Below, piece by piece: positions 11,725 to 22,804 of a stretch of 64,000 nt of DNA. The notes beneath the pieces were generated by a model, which worked only from the letters and a program-made list of their open reading frames with translations, made no database searches and was not told the origin of the DNA. A program made the position numbers and the translations under genes. Numbering within the stretch: the stretch's first letter is position 1; every line of letters begins with the position of its first letter. Origin of the DNA: Apophysomyces variabilis (Eukaryota; Mucoromycota; Mucoromycetes; Mucorales; Mucoraceae); contig MZZL01000045.1 of assembly GCA_002749535.1 (NCBI GenBank), positions 38,083 through 102,082 of the forward strand, read 5' to 3'.

Positions 11725-14303
11725 NAGCCGCATTTTCGACCAAGCAGCTAAGCATGTCCTGTTTAACCTGCAGAAACTTGTTCTCATCGTCTTTGAAAAC
11801 ATGTGCGAGCACACGAAAGCCACACCATCCGTCAGCTTTGACGTCGATTACACTTGTAAAGCTGCTTCGTGGTATATCAGTGTTGATATGGAAGTTAGCG
11901 GTCTCATTGAGAGTACGTTTGGCCCTAAAATTAATTAGCCTGCATGGCACCTATTTTACGTTCTATACCTTTTGTTTTCGATGCTCTTAAGAAACTTGTC
12001 TTCACGATCTCGCTTTCCAGGCAGAATATAGACATTGCTGTCAATGGAGTTATTCTCATACATGCTGTCCAAGCTGGCATTATCTTTTTGAGAATCTTTG
12101 CGGATTTGTTTCTCCTCAGTTTCAAAACTGGACTCGATCCGTTTCCCACTGGATGTCTCTGAGCGTCCTTTCTTTTTTGTCATATGAGGAAGTTTCACCT
12201 CTTCTAAGGGTACTTCTTTTAAGGAGTCGAGCGCATTATTGATAGTCTGTATTATTTCAATCTTCTTGAAATTGTTTTTCGCGTTCCCGACTGCGTCTTG
12301 TATACGTTGCAATAGAGTTAACGTGTTTTGTTGGATTTCCCCGCCAATGGTTGACGTATTTGCAGGAAAATATTCTACGTTGTGTTGTGATGCGTAAGAC
12401 AACTACACTAAAAGACGTTACCAACTTCAATAGTTACCTTCCGCGTAATTAAGGTACCAACGCTGGGGAATCAAGTGNCGAGTGGTTTCTGGCGGGGTAG
12501 TGGCCCACACACAGGGAGATAAAGTAAAGGCGGGTATACCAAATTCCCATTTGTATCAGTTGTCTCGTCGTCAGAATAAACAGCAATAGGAACGCGATAT
12601 GTGTCTGCTGCTAGTTGNTCTCTTCAACTCCTTTCGAACCATGTTAATCGCGAAAAAGGACACTTTGCCATAAAGCTCTTTCATAGCAGTGTGCTCATTG
12701 TCGTCAAAAATTGGTCGTTTGCATAGCTCACTAAAGAAGTCTTGCTTTTCCACTTCCATCTAATCGTTCATAGTATTAGTAACCTGTATATTTTTATTTA
12801 ACATTTCCGAGAAAAACGGACTTACTGTTCTTCTAATTACATCATCAATGGAATTAACAGTTCGCATCAAGCTTCCAGTTGTTTGCATTGTGTCCTTAAT
12901 ACGCCAATGAATACCCTCAACTCGTTGGGTGATACGCACACCAAGATAATAGTGGTTTCCTGCATAGGGTCCTGCCCACTTTTCTTTGTATTCTAAGGTA
13001 CTTTTAAAGTAGTTATAGATATAATTAATAACGCGTTTGCAAGTTGTATTTTATGTATACGTACTTATTAAAATAGTCAAGGATTTTTGTCTTCATTCTA
13101 TCAGCAGTTGCCTTTTCTGCTGCTTTCTTCATCTTGTTTTCATCTTCTCCGTCCTGCTCCTGTTGCGCTTCATTCACAGTAGTCTTTGCTTTCGCTTTGC
13201 TGCTCGCGTAAGCATTTGCTGCTTTTGCTGCTAATTCACGGTACTTGGCCTCAGCCTCATCAAACGCTGCCTTGTTGCGGTTATACACAAGCGTTTGGAC
13301 TACTTTTTCCACCTCAGTGTAATCCTCGCTGTTTTTCTCAAAACAGCCACCCATTTTTGATTTTAAGTGCTGCGAAATATGCCACCCACAAAGAATATGC
13401 ACTGACTGCGGGAATATACTTTCGACAGCTCCTACCAAAGCCTTGTCGTTGTCGGTGATAAATAATCCAACCTGACCTTGGGGCCAGATAAGGGATCGCA
13501 TGGTCGACAGAAGCCATTCATACGTTTCACGCTTTTCGTTGACAACAAAGGCATATCCGATCAAGAAGTTACGCAACTTAGTATTTCCTAGGTTGTTAAC
13601 ACCAACAATATTGACCAGGGGCAGCTTGTTCACATTCGTGCTATATGTTGCGTCGATCACAACAACTTCAGGAAATGCACGGGCTTTCTGGATTGCTGCC
13701 TCGTGGCTGAAGAAAAGTATGTCCAGCTGCTTGTTATCATTTATCTTTGTTGCAATTTCATACTTTCTGGCTTGCAAGAATTCCACGAGATCGATGAAAT
13801 CACTTTTTCGCTGGTCGCGCAGCAATTGCATAAGATTGTACAAATCTTTTCTTGTCACGACATGTTGTCCAGCATCATCCCTCATTTCTTCATGTATTTT
13901 TGCCGGTTTGTTTCTATTGCTCGTCATAGATATCATGCGCTCAATTGTTTTCATTGCTGGCTTACGGTGCTGATGATAGAGCATAAGATTCAGCATCAAG
14001 TGGATGATTATGCTCGCTTAAAGCAGAAACGTGAACAATTGTCCACCTTTTGGTTGCTGCTTTCACAGAAGCGCGTAAAAACCATCCACAGTCTGTTTTC
14101 TTTGTTGTGCTCGCGCGCTGACGATCCTCGCTAGACAATCCATGTGTGTTTCTGTAATTACCACCATGGACACACTGGATATACACGTTTCTGTCGTTAC
14201 TACGTTTAATACTGACAGCAAATCTAAGCTCTTTAGCTTTGGCTTGAGTGATGTCCAAGACTTCCTTCTTCGAGTCATAAGTTGTATTTAATAAGTCAAG
14301 CAT
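11702..14303 (-). pseudogene. second, scrambled assembly copy of the MULE transposase gene
   Basis: Near-identical to copy 1 but in pieces: 11726-12477 matches 8188-8939, 12480-12617 matches 7903-8040, and 12619 onward matches 9066 onward. Each join is a single N, and the pieces are out of order: the OTU piece sits between the linker and the SWIM region. About ten substitutions separate the copies (for example GSAF against GYAF in the catalytic core). Sequence equal to 7322-7902, 8041-8187 and 8940-9065 is absent. This looks like allelic or unresolved-repeat contigs placed by a scaffolder. The same DNA-binding/core frame break is present. Confidence 0.8.
11725..12618. other. three single-N scaffold joins (11725, 12478, 12618)
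   Basis: The only N characters in the window are at these positions. Each marks a switch in co-linearity with copy 1 of the MULE, so they are contig joins of unknown true size and order. Confidence 0.95.
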
Positions 14304-14495
14304 TGCTGTTTAGCAAGAAAAAGAACTTAAAAGTTGGAGATCGAAGAATATAAATAGACCTTTTTAATATCTATGAGTCACTTCTAATGTATGATCTTAT
14401 TGGTTTGTTATTAGTTTATGATATCTTCTACACTTCTATATTGATTGCAATATCGCTACAGACGGCGGAGGCAGATGTTCTCATAAGAAACTCAA

Positions 14496-14600
14496 CTACG
14501 GGACACTCCACTACAGGACACTCCACTACAGGACACTCCACTACAGGACACTCCACTACGGGACACTCCACTACGGGACACTCCACTTGGGGACACTCCA
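14496..14600 (+). repeat. 7 x 15-bp tandem repeat, second assembled copy
   Basis: Same seven units as at 10943-11047, shifted by exactly 3553 bp. Confidence 0.9.
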
Positions 14601-14689
14601 ATCTACAGTACTCCGCTATTTCCCGTACTACACTCCACCTGTTTATAGTAATCATCGTCACCTTTATTTTAGAAAGCGCTCAGAAATGG

Positions 14690-16031
14690 CACTGCGGTCA
14701 AAAAAAGATTCTACCACCTTTCCACCACCTTTCCACCACCTTTCCACCGCTTTTCCACCATGCGGTGGAATCTCTTCAAAGGTTTGTGGAATGTACCTTC
14801 CACCACCTTTTCCACCACCTTTCCACCCCCCCCAAGTTCAACAATTGGATGAACTGCTATATGACAGAGACCATTACGTTGATGTTATTGGATCAAGTAG
14901 TATGCATTAGAGGCTAACGTTTTAGTTTCATTCGACCATATTCCTTTATTCAAGCACTTTTTATTGGATTAACTTGCCTACAACGATACATTCTATTGGA
15001 GCTACTGATTTTTATCTAGTCTATCCGATTGGATGTTCTTTTCGTTGTGTACATTATTTTAGCCATTAAGATACACTTCTTTATCATATACAAAGACGCT
15101 TCTTTAGCTATATATATAGGAAAAAAACAGACACTTTTATTTTCTTGGAGCTATGTAGCGTAATGTACTAACAAATAGCTAACTTTATGCTTAGTTTTAT
15201 ATTATCTTACCTAATTACTGAAGGTTAAAGAAGCATAGCTTTTAAAAATGACAATTAGTAAAACGTACTAAAAGCTAACACACAGTAGCATACCTAAGCC
15301 AGCATGCAATAACGAATGGCAGCATTACGTATAGGCCTACAAAAAGTTACCTTGCCAAGTAATTAAATTACGACGTAAAAAAGTATCTGTACCATTAAAA
15401 AGTATGTCATCTTTCTCTGTTTCCATTTTGTTAAGAAACGAAAGCTACTCTATATAATAATCAAAAAGTCAAGATTAGTTACATTTAGGTCAATCAATCA
15501 AAATACCTTATTAAAAGTAAGAAGCAAGCTCTTCTATAACGTAGTGATCATTCTAGCTATCAAAAGAAAAAAAGAATGAGATGCTATGAAATGAAGATAA
15601 AAGCTTACCAGCAAAGGGTATGCTTTTAGATCAAGGTTGCATATTATTAGGATCATATACTAGCAACGTTTTCAAAGTGAGTTTTCTGATGAAGAAGTGG
15701 TAAAACACTATGAAACAAAAAATGGTATAGAGGAAAAAGTTTGCAAAAGAAAAGGATGAATAAAAGGAAAACGGGGATAACTCTGTAAAAAAAAAAGAAA
15801 CCATGTTAGAAGCGCGTGACATAAATAATTATGCAGTTCCTGGGAAATGTGAATGCACTAGTTTTGCTGTGGTAACTTAATTTTGTATGCATGTCTGCTA
15901 CAGTAACAGCGTTTGGGGGGAGAGAAAAATGTGGTAATATAAGAAATTCTACCACCTGGGTGGAAAGTGGGTGGAACCAGAGATTCTACCATGTGGTGTA
16001 AAGGTGGTAGAATCACCCTTCAACCGCAGTG
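14690..16031. mobile_element. nested non-autonomous CACTA-like element (1342 bp)
   Basis: The element starts CACTGCGGT and ends ACCGCAGTG. Its imperfect inverted termini also share GATTCTACCACCTTT about 15 bp in. It is inserted into the MULE right TIR: the left flank ends AAATGG and the right flank starts TGGGGGGACT, whereas the intact left TIR reads (complement) AAATGGGGGGACT. This gives a 3-bp TGG duplication. CACTA/EnSpm elements have CACTA or CACTG termini, 3-bp duplications and subterminal repeats, all seen here (CCACCTTTCCACC repeats). No transposase is encoded, so it would depend on one in trans. Confidence 0.78.
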
Positions 16032-16075
16032 TGGGGGGACTGGAGTGTCCCGTTGGAGTGTCCGCAGTAATTCCC
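16032..16075 (-). repeat. right terminal inverted repeat of the MULE
   Basis: Exact reverse complement of 7322-7365. It is separated from the rest of the right TIR (up to 11136 or 14689) by the nested CACTA-like element. Confidence 0.9.
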
Positions 16076-16083
16076 CCGGAAAC
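16076..16083. repeat. right 8-bp target-site duplication of the MULE
   Basis: CCGGAAAC, identical to 7314-7321. The uninterrupted homologous site near 42170-42182 reads GTTTC followed by TAGTTAGG. Confidence 0.85.
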
Positions 16084-16109
16084 ATTGCCTAATACACTTA
16101 CCGTAAAAC

Positions 16110-18940
16110 TCCAAACTTCCTCGAGGGGAAGACCTGCATTAGATTCGGGGATGTTGTTGGAAGGGGAAAACCATTGAGGCCGTCCTTGTCCAACCTAGGT
16201 GGACAGCGCGATTGAGAAAATGATTTTGCAAGCATTAATATCTCTCTGCCATAACACTTCACAGTGTTTAGAAACTGGTATGCCATGGTGAGAGATACCG
16301 TCCGCAGTCGTAATCTTCTTCATATTTCTTTTGTTGCAATTGTTGCATATCTATTAAGCGCTTTGTGATTAATATATAACTTGTTTGTTCGATCTATGCA
16401 TCGTACCTGCGATGTAAGGTACTCATCTATCTTGACAGCCACCAGCTCTCCTCTTCATTCCCTTCGCTTGATGTGATTCCACAACTTTCAAACTACCCCA
16501 CTCCGGTGACCCTTAAGTTTCACAGTATCCTTGCCAAACATTCCATCACCGAACACAATGAACGCCATCTTTTCCGAGTCTTGCTAGCCTGCTCGCTTCC
16601 ATTTTCGAAACCCTTGTTTTTGTCCAAAATCGATCTCACCGCAGACACCAGCGGACACGCTCTCATATTGAGTTATTCAGTAACAAGTTTATACTTGATT
16701 TACATCCTCAGTTGCATCCCCGTTTGCTTGTCTTTTCTTCTTTCCTTTTTTCCTATTTTCGCGACGTAGCTTGCGATTCCATTTTGTGTGTTTACAACGA
16801 TTTCTGTTGTACTTTTTTCCTCCATTGGTCAGGATGTTGACCATTTCCTCTGGATCGCGCTGACGACCCTGGTAATTCCGAAACCGTCCCTCTGCTTTCG
16901 ACGGCCCATAGAAAGCAAATAGCGCATTCATATGTTGAAAGTTGCAACGGACATAGCTGTCATACACCTCGACTCTATGTTTTACCAGTCTCTTAATCCG
17001 TCTCAATGGCCTCAATACCTGCTTCTTTCTTTTCCGTCCGAATTCTTTTTGATGCACGGGGGATCCAGTGTACGTTTAGTACTCGCTTGTACTGTATCTG
17101 CGAATTTCATGTGGACTGTTGCCGCACCCATATGCGGCAGTAAACACGCGATCGGCAGGGGTCAACTGCACATGGTTCGAAACAATCAGTAATCTCCTCT
17201 TCTGTAAAATCGGTGGCAGTGAGCTCTGCGTTTACTGTAGCTCCTTCTTTCTTTGCAGATTTTCTGGCAAACTGGAAGTCAACTGGGAATCCGTCAGATA
17301 ATTTGATTAGTGAAGATAACGCCACGATCCACCGACGAGTTTTTCAATTCCTCCACACTAACCATTATGTAGTTAGATTTCTTTTATCAAAAAATTTCTC
17401 TATTTTATCTTCTGTATCCTACTTTAATAAAGTCAAAGATGGTATGAAATAAGGCATTGTTTTGCTCAAAATCCCCTTCAGAAATGGAATCTGTTAAGCA
17501 TGATAAGGCTTTTTCATTGATTGTCGCAAATCGCTTCTTTTCAGATGGTATAGGTGATAGAATGAATTGTTGTGGGAGTTCCTCGTCATAAGAACATTTA
17601 CTGCTTTTACGTTCTTTGTCATAGGCACTCAAGATATGACGTAGCGCTGACACAAATCTCTCCAGGGAAGCACACATGGTCTCTACCGTTGCAGGGACGG
17701 GGATGACACTGAATAGCTCCTCACAGAGAGAATTAACTGCGCTGGTTATACCGGTCTAAGCTAAGGGAACTGCATCAAGCCATACGGGATCCCCACCACA
17801 GACACGTTCGTAGACATACTCCCTAGCGAGATCTTTTATACGACCATTAGGAAATTCCTAGAAAAAGCAAGAACGAAATTGATTACAATGTATCCATTGA
17901 TTACAAGCATAATTATTGGTACTGCTGCTTTCAACTTGCGGATTGTATACTGCAACACTCGGTTTTAAAAGATTTCGATCGATGTGATTGGTATAACAGT
18001 TTGCCAATGTCTTACAGGCCGCTGACAGGGCGTCACTGTAGCCAGAAAAGCCCTGTGGAGGAAAGATTACAGAAGGATATATTGCACGAAATTGTGCCCA
18101 ATAACCCAATAGATCGGATGGCATGTTGGAGGTTTGTTGGAGACGTTCTTATCGAGGACTAATTGACATACGGAGTATCAGAAAGACTGCGTGTAGACGT
18201 ATGCGCTTATTTCCAGATTGGCATTCGAGATAATATAACCATTCGCGACGATTTGAGCTTGGAAGACTACTTCGCACAAAAATTCGCACAGATTCATAAG
18301 GTTCCTTTCGAGTTGCCTCGCGGTGTTCTTAACGGATGACAGAATCAAACGGTAGCTTTCTTGTGTATCTTCATGACCTTTTCCAAGTTCTTCATTGACT
18401 TTTTATTATAGTTTTTGCATGACCCATGCAAGACCTGCTTCTTGCGGAAGCATGCTCAGTCGAACCACAGGCTGGACATGGCCTAGATGGGACAATTTTG
18501 TTCCTTGTCTCTTCCTCCTTCGAAGCCCTGCCTTGTTTCTTTTGCCTGGAATGCTCAGCTTCTTCCTCAGCTGTCAATTTTCTCTTTTTTCGTTTCCCAA
18601 CTATAAAGTGAGAGTTAACAAAGTTCTGGTGATGTATTGATGTATCTTGCCTTGGTTTCTGCCGTCATTCTTGTTTTGAGAACAAGCTTTGTATCGCTTG
18701 TTTTGGATGCCCTTCTTCAGAGCAGTCTTTGCAAATCACTGAGGCAATTGAATGTTTGTTTATACCTGGTCTAAAACGTATATGCCAAATTACAGACCAG
18801 TTTTTCTTCTCTCTGCCTCTTGTGCCTGTTCAGGTAGTTTTACGGTTCTCTTATGGTAAGATCAAAATCATAACCGCGTCAATGTAGACGCCAACACTTG
18901 CAAGGAGTGTTTGTGTTATTTCAATACTGTCAGAGAGCAT
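16110..18940 (-). pseudogene. Fanzor-like RNA-guided nuclease pseudogene
   Basis: Aligns along its whole length with the 39.4-42.1 kb gene. Landmarks on minus: start with a hydrophobic N-terminus (MLSDSIEITQTLLASVGVYI), zinc-knuckle-like CKDCSEEGH, GKRKKRKLTAEEEAEHSRQK, an extra finger CPACGSTEHASARSRSCMGH (18392-18577), FSGYSDALSAACKTL (about 18045), a basic tail at 16689-17057, KIDEYLTSQ near 16420, and DGISHHGIPVSKHC with WQRDINAC (RuvC-III) near 16250. Damage includes a stop where the intact copy has Trp (QSF*YS), a frameshift just before the FSGYSDAL region, a frameshift at the RuvC-I site (17107-17325), and stops near KLW and RRE. It is not functional. The 3' flank continues beyond the MULE at 7321. 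Confidence 0.85.
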
Positions 18941-19078
18941 TTGAAAAAAAAGGAAACAAGAAGACGAGGTGAAAAGGGTGAGAGAAAAAGGAGGAAGACA
19001 AAACGGAAAAAATAACCGATCAATAAGCGGTGATAAAAGTCGGAATAGCGTGGGCAACAGGTATTTAATGCAAAATAA

Positions 19079-19990
19079 TTGTTGTCTTTTGAATCTAGCG
19101 AGAAATTACATCATGTCTTTACTTACTCATACTGTGGGAAAAGGAATCATGAGGTAGTCTTAGAATCGGAAAACCCTGGGAAACCCTCACCTTTCTTCTG
19201 GCTGTTTGCCAACCAGGTTTTGCATTTGACAACATTTTGTTCCACACCCATTTCCCACGTACTTAATAATCTGGACCCTACAGCTTAGTTAAACTTGATT
19301 CCTTGAATAAGTAATGAGAGTGTATCCAAAAAGGACAATACAAAAAACAATAAACCTAAAGAAAGAGAAAAGGAAGTATGTAGTATGCACCTCCTGTTGC
19401 CGACAACACTTGTTCCAGCTATAAAAGTAACCAATCAATGAAAACGATTTGATTGTTTTGTCGGTCACTGTCAACAAGGTTCCATTTGCCTGATTTAGGA
19501 GCATATGCGATGAGAATGAATTCAGCTAGACCTGACTTAATCATGGCATGCCATCATGAGCTCTTCTGTTCGACAAAGGATTTTTGATCCTATACTGTAT
19601 GGATTTTACCGCTACAGTATGATATTCAGCATTGTTTTCTATAGCAGAGAACGATCAAACTCTCTGTTAATATGCGCTCTGGGTCCCGCTACATAAAAAG
19701 AACAGGATTATATGAAATGGACTGTAAATATTTTATTTCCCTAGTTTGCTTTTACTTCGTCCTTTTAAGAAATTACAGCCTCGGTAGGAGTTCCTATATA
19801 TGAAATGACTCCTGAAATTTGTTCACCATACGAGGTAGTTATGAACGACATCTCACGTAATTGAGGAAGCTAATATGGTCGCATAATTAATAACTCCGTT
19901 AATTTATTCTTGAGGTAATCCGAAGCACATTGAGAACCATGGCTTTCCTTTAAGCAGCACGTAAGCGTCTATGGTATGTATCAAGATAAC
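19079..19990 (+). pseudogene. broken companion reading frame, divergent from the Fanzor pseudogene
   Basis: On plus, opposite to the nuclease, short frames match those at 38.5-39.2 kb on minus. Examples are VLHLTTFCSTP against VLCLTTFRFTP, VTVNKVPFA against ATVSKVSFA, and NMRSGSRYIKRTGLYEM against DMHSGSHFISKTGSYLV. The similarity continues to about 19990. Frames are broken by many stops and no start codon is secure. I do not recognise the family; hints of ankyrin-like wording in the other copy (AMNSGPK, LFVEHSGAAMDE) are weak. It is either a second gene of the element or a host gene fragment carried along. Confidence 0.5.
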
Positions 19991-21325
19991 ACGCAGTAAT
20001 TCAAACTCTCAACATTGGTAAGTATCACTGACTTTCTTTTTATTGCTAGGGTAAATGATATGCTTAATAATGTTAAACCTTTACTCATCGTCTTTCCTTA
20101 CAACAAACAGGTACCTGGCGTTTTGCATGAAACAAACAGAATCAGCTATACTATTTTTGCTGATATTTTCCTGTATACTCAACTGTTTTAAGTATTGGGT
20201 CCTTTAGATTATCTTCTAAATAGTAGGGTGGGTATCTATGTCTTCGTGATGGAGTTGGGCTTGCCCCTGAACGAGAACAAATTTTCGATTCAAAATCTCT
20301 TATTGGACTTCATTGTTTTGATTAGACGATTCTGCAAAATTTGACTCTTCGAAACTTCAAAAACTTTTCAAAAAACCTATTGAAGTATTTAAGAGAGAAA
20401 TAAAGATAAAGGGATCAAAAGGATACTTTGAGACTCTTGGATATCGTTTTATTCAAAAGTCAAATTACTGGTTTTAACAATCTCTACTACTAATATTTAT
20501 ACTGTCTGGATGCTTAGTCAGATATCTTATTAATCAGAGGATGCGTAAGCTCTGAGTAATCATGATGGATTGATAATGATTGATAATGAGTGCTTGTCAA
20601 GATGTTATTGTCTATCTGAGTTTGAATAAGAGAATTCAGGGACGATGACAAATCACTGTGTTCCTGCTAAGATTGTAATCATTGTAATTGTCTTGTCACA
20701 CTAATAAGATAGAGAGACTATACCAGAAGTTTCTATAAGACCGCAATGATTGCTTTATTAGAGGAAACAAGGTGATAAGTGAATGTGTATGATCGTTATA
20801 TAATAAAAATATGTCAAATACAACACCTATAGTACCTCACTCCCCATACCTCATAAATACTTGCGATGGATCACTTCCGCCTAGCCGTTACGACTTCTAC
20901 TACTTCTTTCCCTGTGACTTTACATTTCTTTTCCCTTACATTAGAGCAACTACCTCTAACCCCATGTTGTTGACTGTAATGCTTCATCTCCCTAAGCTCG
21001 ACATCAACTGCCCTTTCCTTTACCTGTAACTTTTATTTTACAGCCTCTTCCTTTTTTCCCTGTTACCTCACCAAGTTTTTTTTATCCTTTCGCACCGGAC
21101 AAGAGAAGACGTGTTTAGGCAGACGCGGCGCTCAACAGCATCAAATACATTAAATATTCACTTATAGCACTTCACGGAATACATTTCTAGGCTCCATCGA
21201 CTAATGGTAAATGTTTTATTGCCAATCGCCTATTTTAAATGTTCTATCTTAAGTTGTTTTCGGCCGAATTTGCAACTTCAACTGGTAATATACATAGACT
21301 AACAGTGCATCTTGATATGCAGTTG
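19991..21325. other. intergenic, no gene recognised
   Basis: AT-rich. Small open frames (such as 20811-21029) lack codon bias, splice context or recognisable motifs. I see no tRNA, repeat array or transposon end here. Confidence 0.5.
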
Positions 21326-22347
21326 TTACTTTTTCTTTCTTCCTGACTTTTTGCTTCCCTGCCGATTAACCTGGGCAATCTCACGTTTGCTGATAGTTAA
21401 CATAGCTCCTCGCATCTTGCCGATACCATTGGTAATACCAGGATCTCGATCACGCTTTTTGGTCTTTGCTTCCACATATAAATGCCGTGTGGACTTATCG
21501 TACAAGCCAAGGTCTTTAGCTTTCTGTAATCTCTTTTGCTGTCGTTCTTTCTTTTTTGCTTCTAAGCCTAAATGCATAGCCAAAGGCACTTTGATACTTG
21601 GTGACGGCTAGTGGACCTAGTCAATATCAACAGCCACTGCTCTGTGATCAACCTACCTTTACACCCAAAGTCTCTAGTTTACTCATCATGTGTTTACGGC
21701 GATCTCTACTAGACATTTCGTCCATGTCTATTAGACTCAATTAACTCGATGGACACATAGACGGCAATAAGCATATACGAACGGTATTCTTCCAGCAGCT
21801 TCGAAGTCGCTAGCAGTTCTTTTAATTCTTGATCCTTGCGTTGATTCTCTCTATATAGATACCATATCGATTTAGCAGCCGAACAAAAGAGAGTGAATGC
21901 AAAATCCGACTTACGCTTCTTCCTCGATTTCTTTGGCGGAGGCCGGTGTGGGGACAGGAGTATGAGTAGACTCTTCTTTAATCACCTTAGATGACTACCA
22001 TATTCCCCAATCGGTTATCTTTGCCAGATAATCCGGGAAAAAGAAAAGGCTTACCATGAACGCCTTTTTTTCTGCTCTACTTTCCAAACTTGGCTTTTTC
22101 TGCAAACTAGAGCCATCAAATACAATCACTTGGGGTTCCGATGTCCTAATGGAGTTGTTCTTTTGTAGGCTCTTGGGTTTTTTATTCGTCTTCTCCTCAC
22201 TAAGCGAACATGGTCAACAATTAATTCGAACAAGAGATCAACTTGCATGGTGTTGTTTTTTCGCTTAAGGCTTAGATTTTTTTGAAGCAGTGAATTACTG
22301 GCCGTATTTGACTTGACATTGCTGATAAGGCTTGCTAGAGATGACAT
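21326..22347 (-). CDS. DUF4602-family nucleolar-type protein (C1orf131/Faf1-like)
   Basis: About six exons on minus. The N-terminus is MSSLASLISNVKSNTASNSL. After an intron with acceptor GTGAG comes EKTNKKPKSLQKNNS and SEPQVIVFDGSS. Later exons give EIEEEA, a coiled Lys/Glu-rich stretch and RRKHMMSKLETLGVK. The last exon carries MHLGLEAKKKERQQKRLQKA, then RDPGITNGIGKMRGAMLTIS with KREI and a Lys-rich tail. The block GKMRGAMLTISKREI is the signature I associate with DUF4602, which includes yeast Faf1, a small-subunit ribosome biogenesis factor. Assignment is from motif memory. Exon borders around 21620-21900 are uncertain. Confidence 0.65.
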
Positions 22348-22804
22348 AATCCAAGCTTTGCGTTTTACAGTAACGATATATGAATATCAGACTGACTCTC
22401 CTTTTTTCCGTCGTTGCCGTTAGCGGGAACACAGCAGTCCTCTCGTGCACATAACGATAACTAGGCGCACTACTGTTTTTGAAATTCTCTAGGCGACTGG
22501 AAACATGGATCGTATCCACAAAACAAAGTTCTAATAACAAGGAATGTAATTAAGTATATGGTTGTTTGGAACCTGTAGCCTTGGGAACAACAGTAGCTTT
22601 TCAACGAGCAAAGTAGTTAAAAAGACTCGATCGAACGGCTTAATGAATATACACTTTGATGTTCAGACTGCTCTTTGCAAGTCATGTAAACATGGACAGA
22701 CAGATGTAATTAAATTTGTGTTTATGGACGTTTATTGTTTCTGTAAACGTATTGTCTTTTATGACTGGAATCTTTAGCAGATTCCCGCTAAGATCCAGTT
22801 ATCC

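Larger units (their letters stand above)
7322..16075. mobile_element. MULE with OTU-domain transposase, containing a nested CACTA-like element and an assembly duplication
   Basis: The ends are perfect 44-bp inverted repeats (7322-7365 and 16032-16075) starting GGGAATTACTGCGG and flanked by the 8-bp duplication CCGGAAAC. The inverted similarity continues inward: 7366-7513 matches the complement of about 10930-11136, giving a TIR of nearly 190 bp before the nested insertion. The transposase gene fills 7690-10750. The segment 11726-15277 repeats 8188-11724 almost exactly and begins at an N, so the real element is probably about 3.9 kb of MULE plus 1.3 kb of nested element. The sequence on both sides matches the uninterrupted locus at 42.14-42.35 kb, which confirms a single insertion. 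Confidence 0.88.
7153..19990 (-). mobile_element. Fanzor-bearing element, degraded copy, interrupted by a MULE
   Basis: Reading the minus strand, this region aligns piecewise with 38.5-42.4 kb on the plus strand. Shared pieces are the companion-frame relic (about 19080-19990), the nuclease gene (16110-18940) and the 3' non-coding block. The block is split by the MULE: part lies at 16076-16110 and the rest at 7153-7321. The shared sequence stops at the same word, AATAAACCAGTA, at 7153-7164 here and 42343-42354 there. Removing the MULE and one copy of its target duplication leaves about 4.1 kb. No terminal inverted repeats were found, so the outer limits are homology limits and not proven element ends. 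Confidence 0.6.

Noticed and set aside
10943..14600. Possible CRISPR array
   Set aside because: Units are directly adjacent 15-mers without spacers, in eukaryotic DNA; they are TIR satellites.
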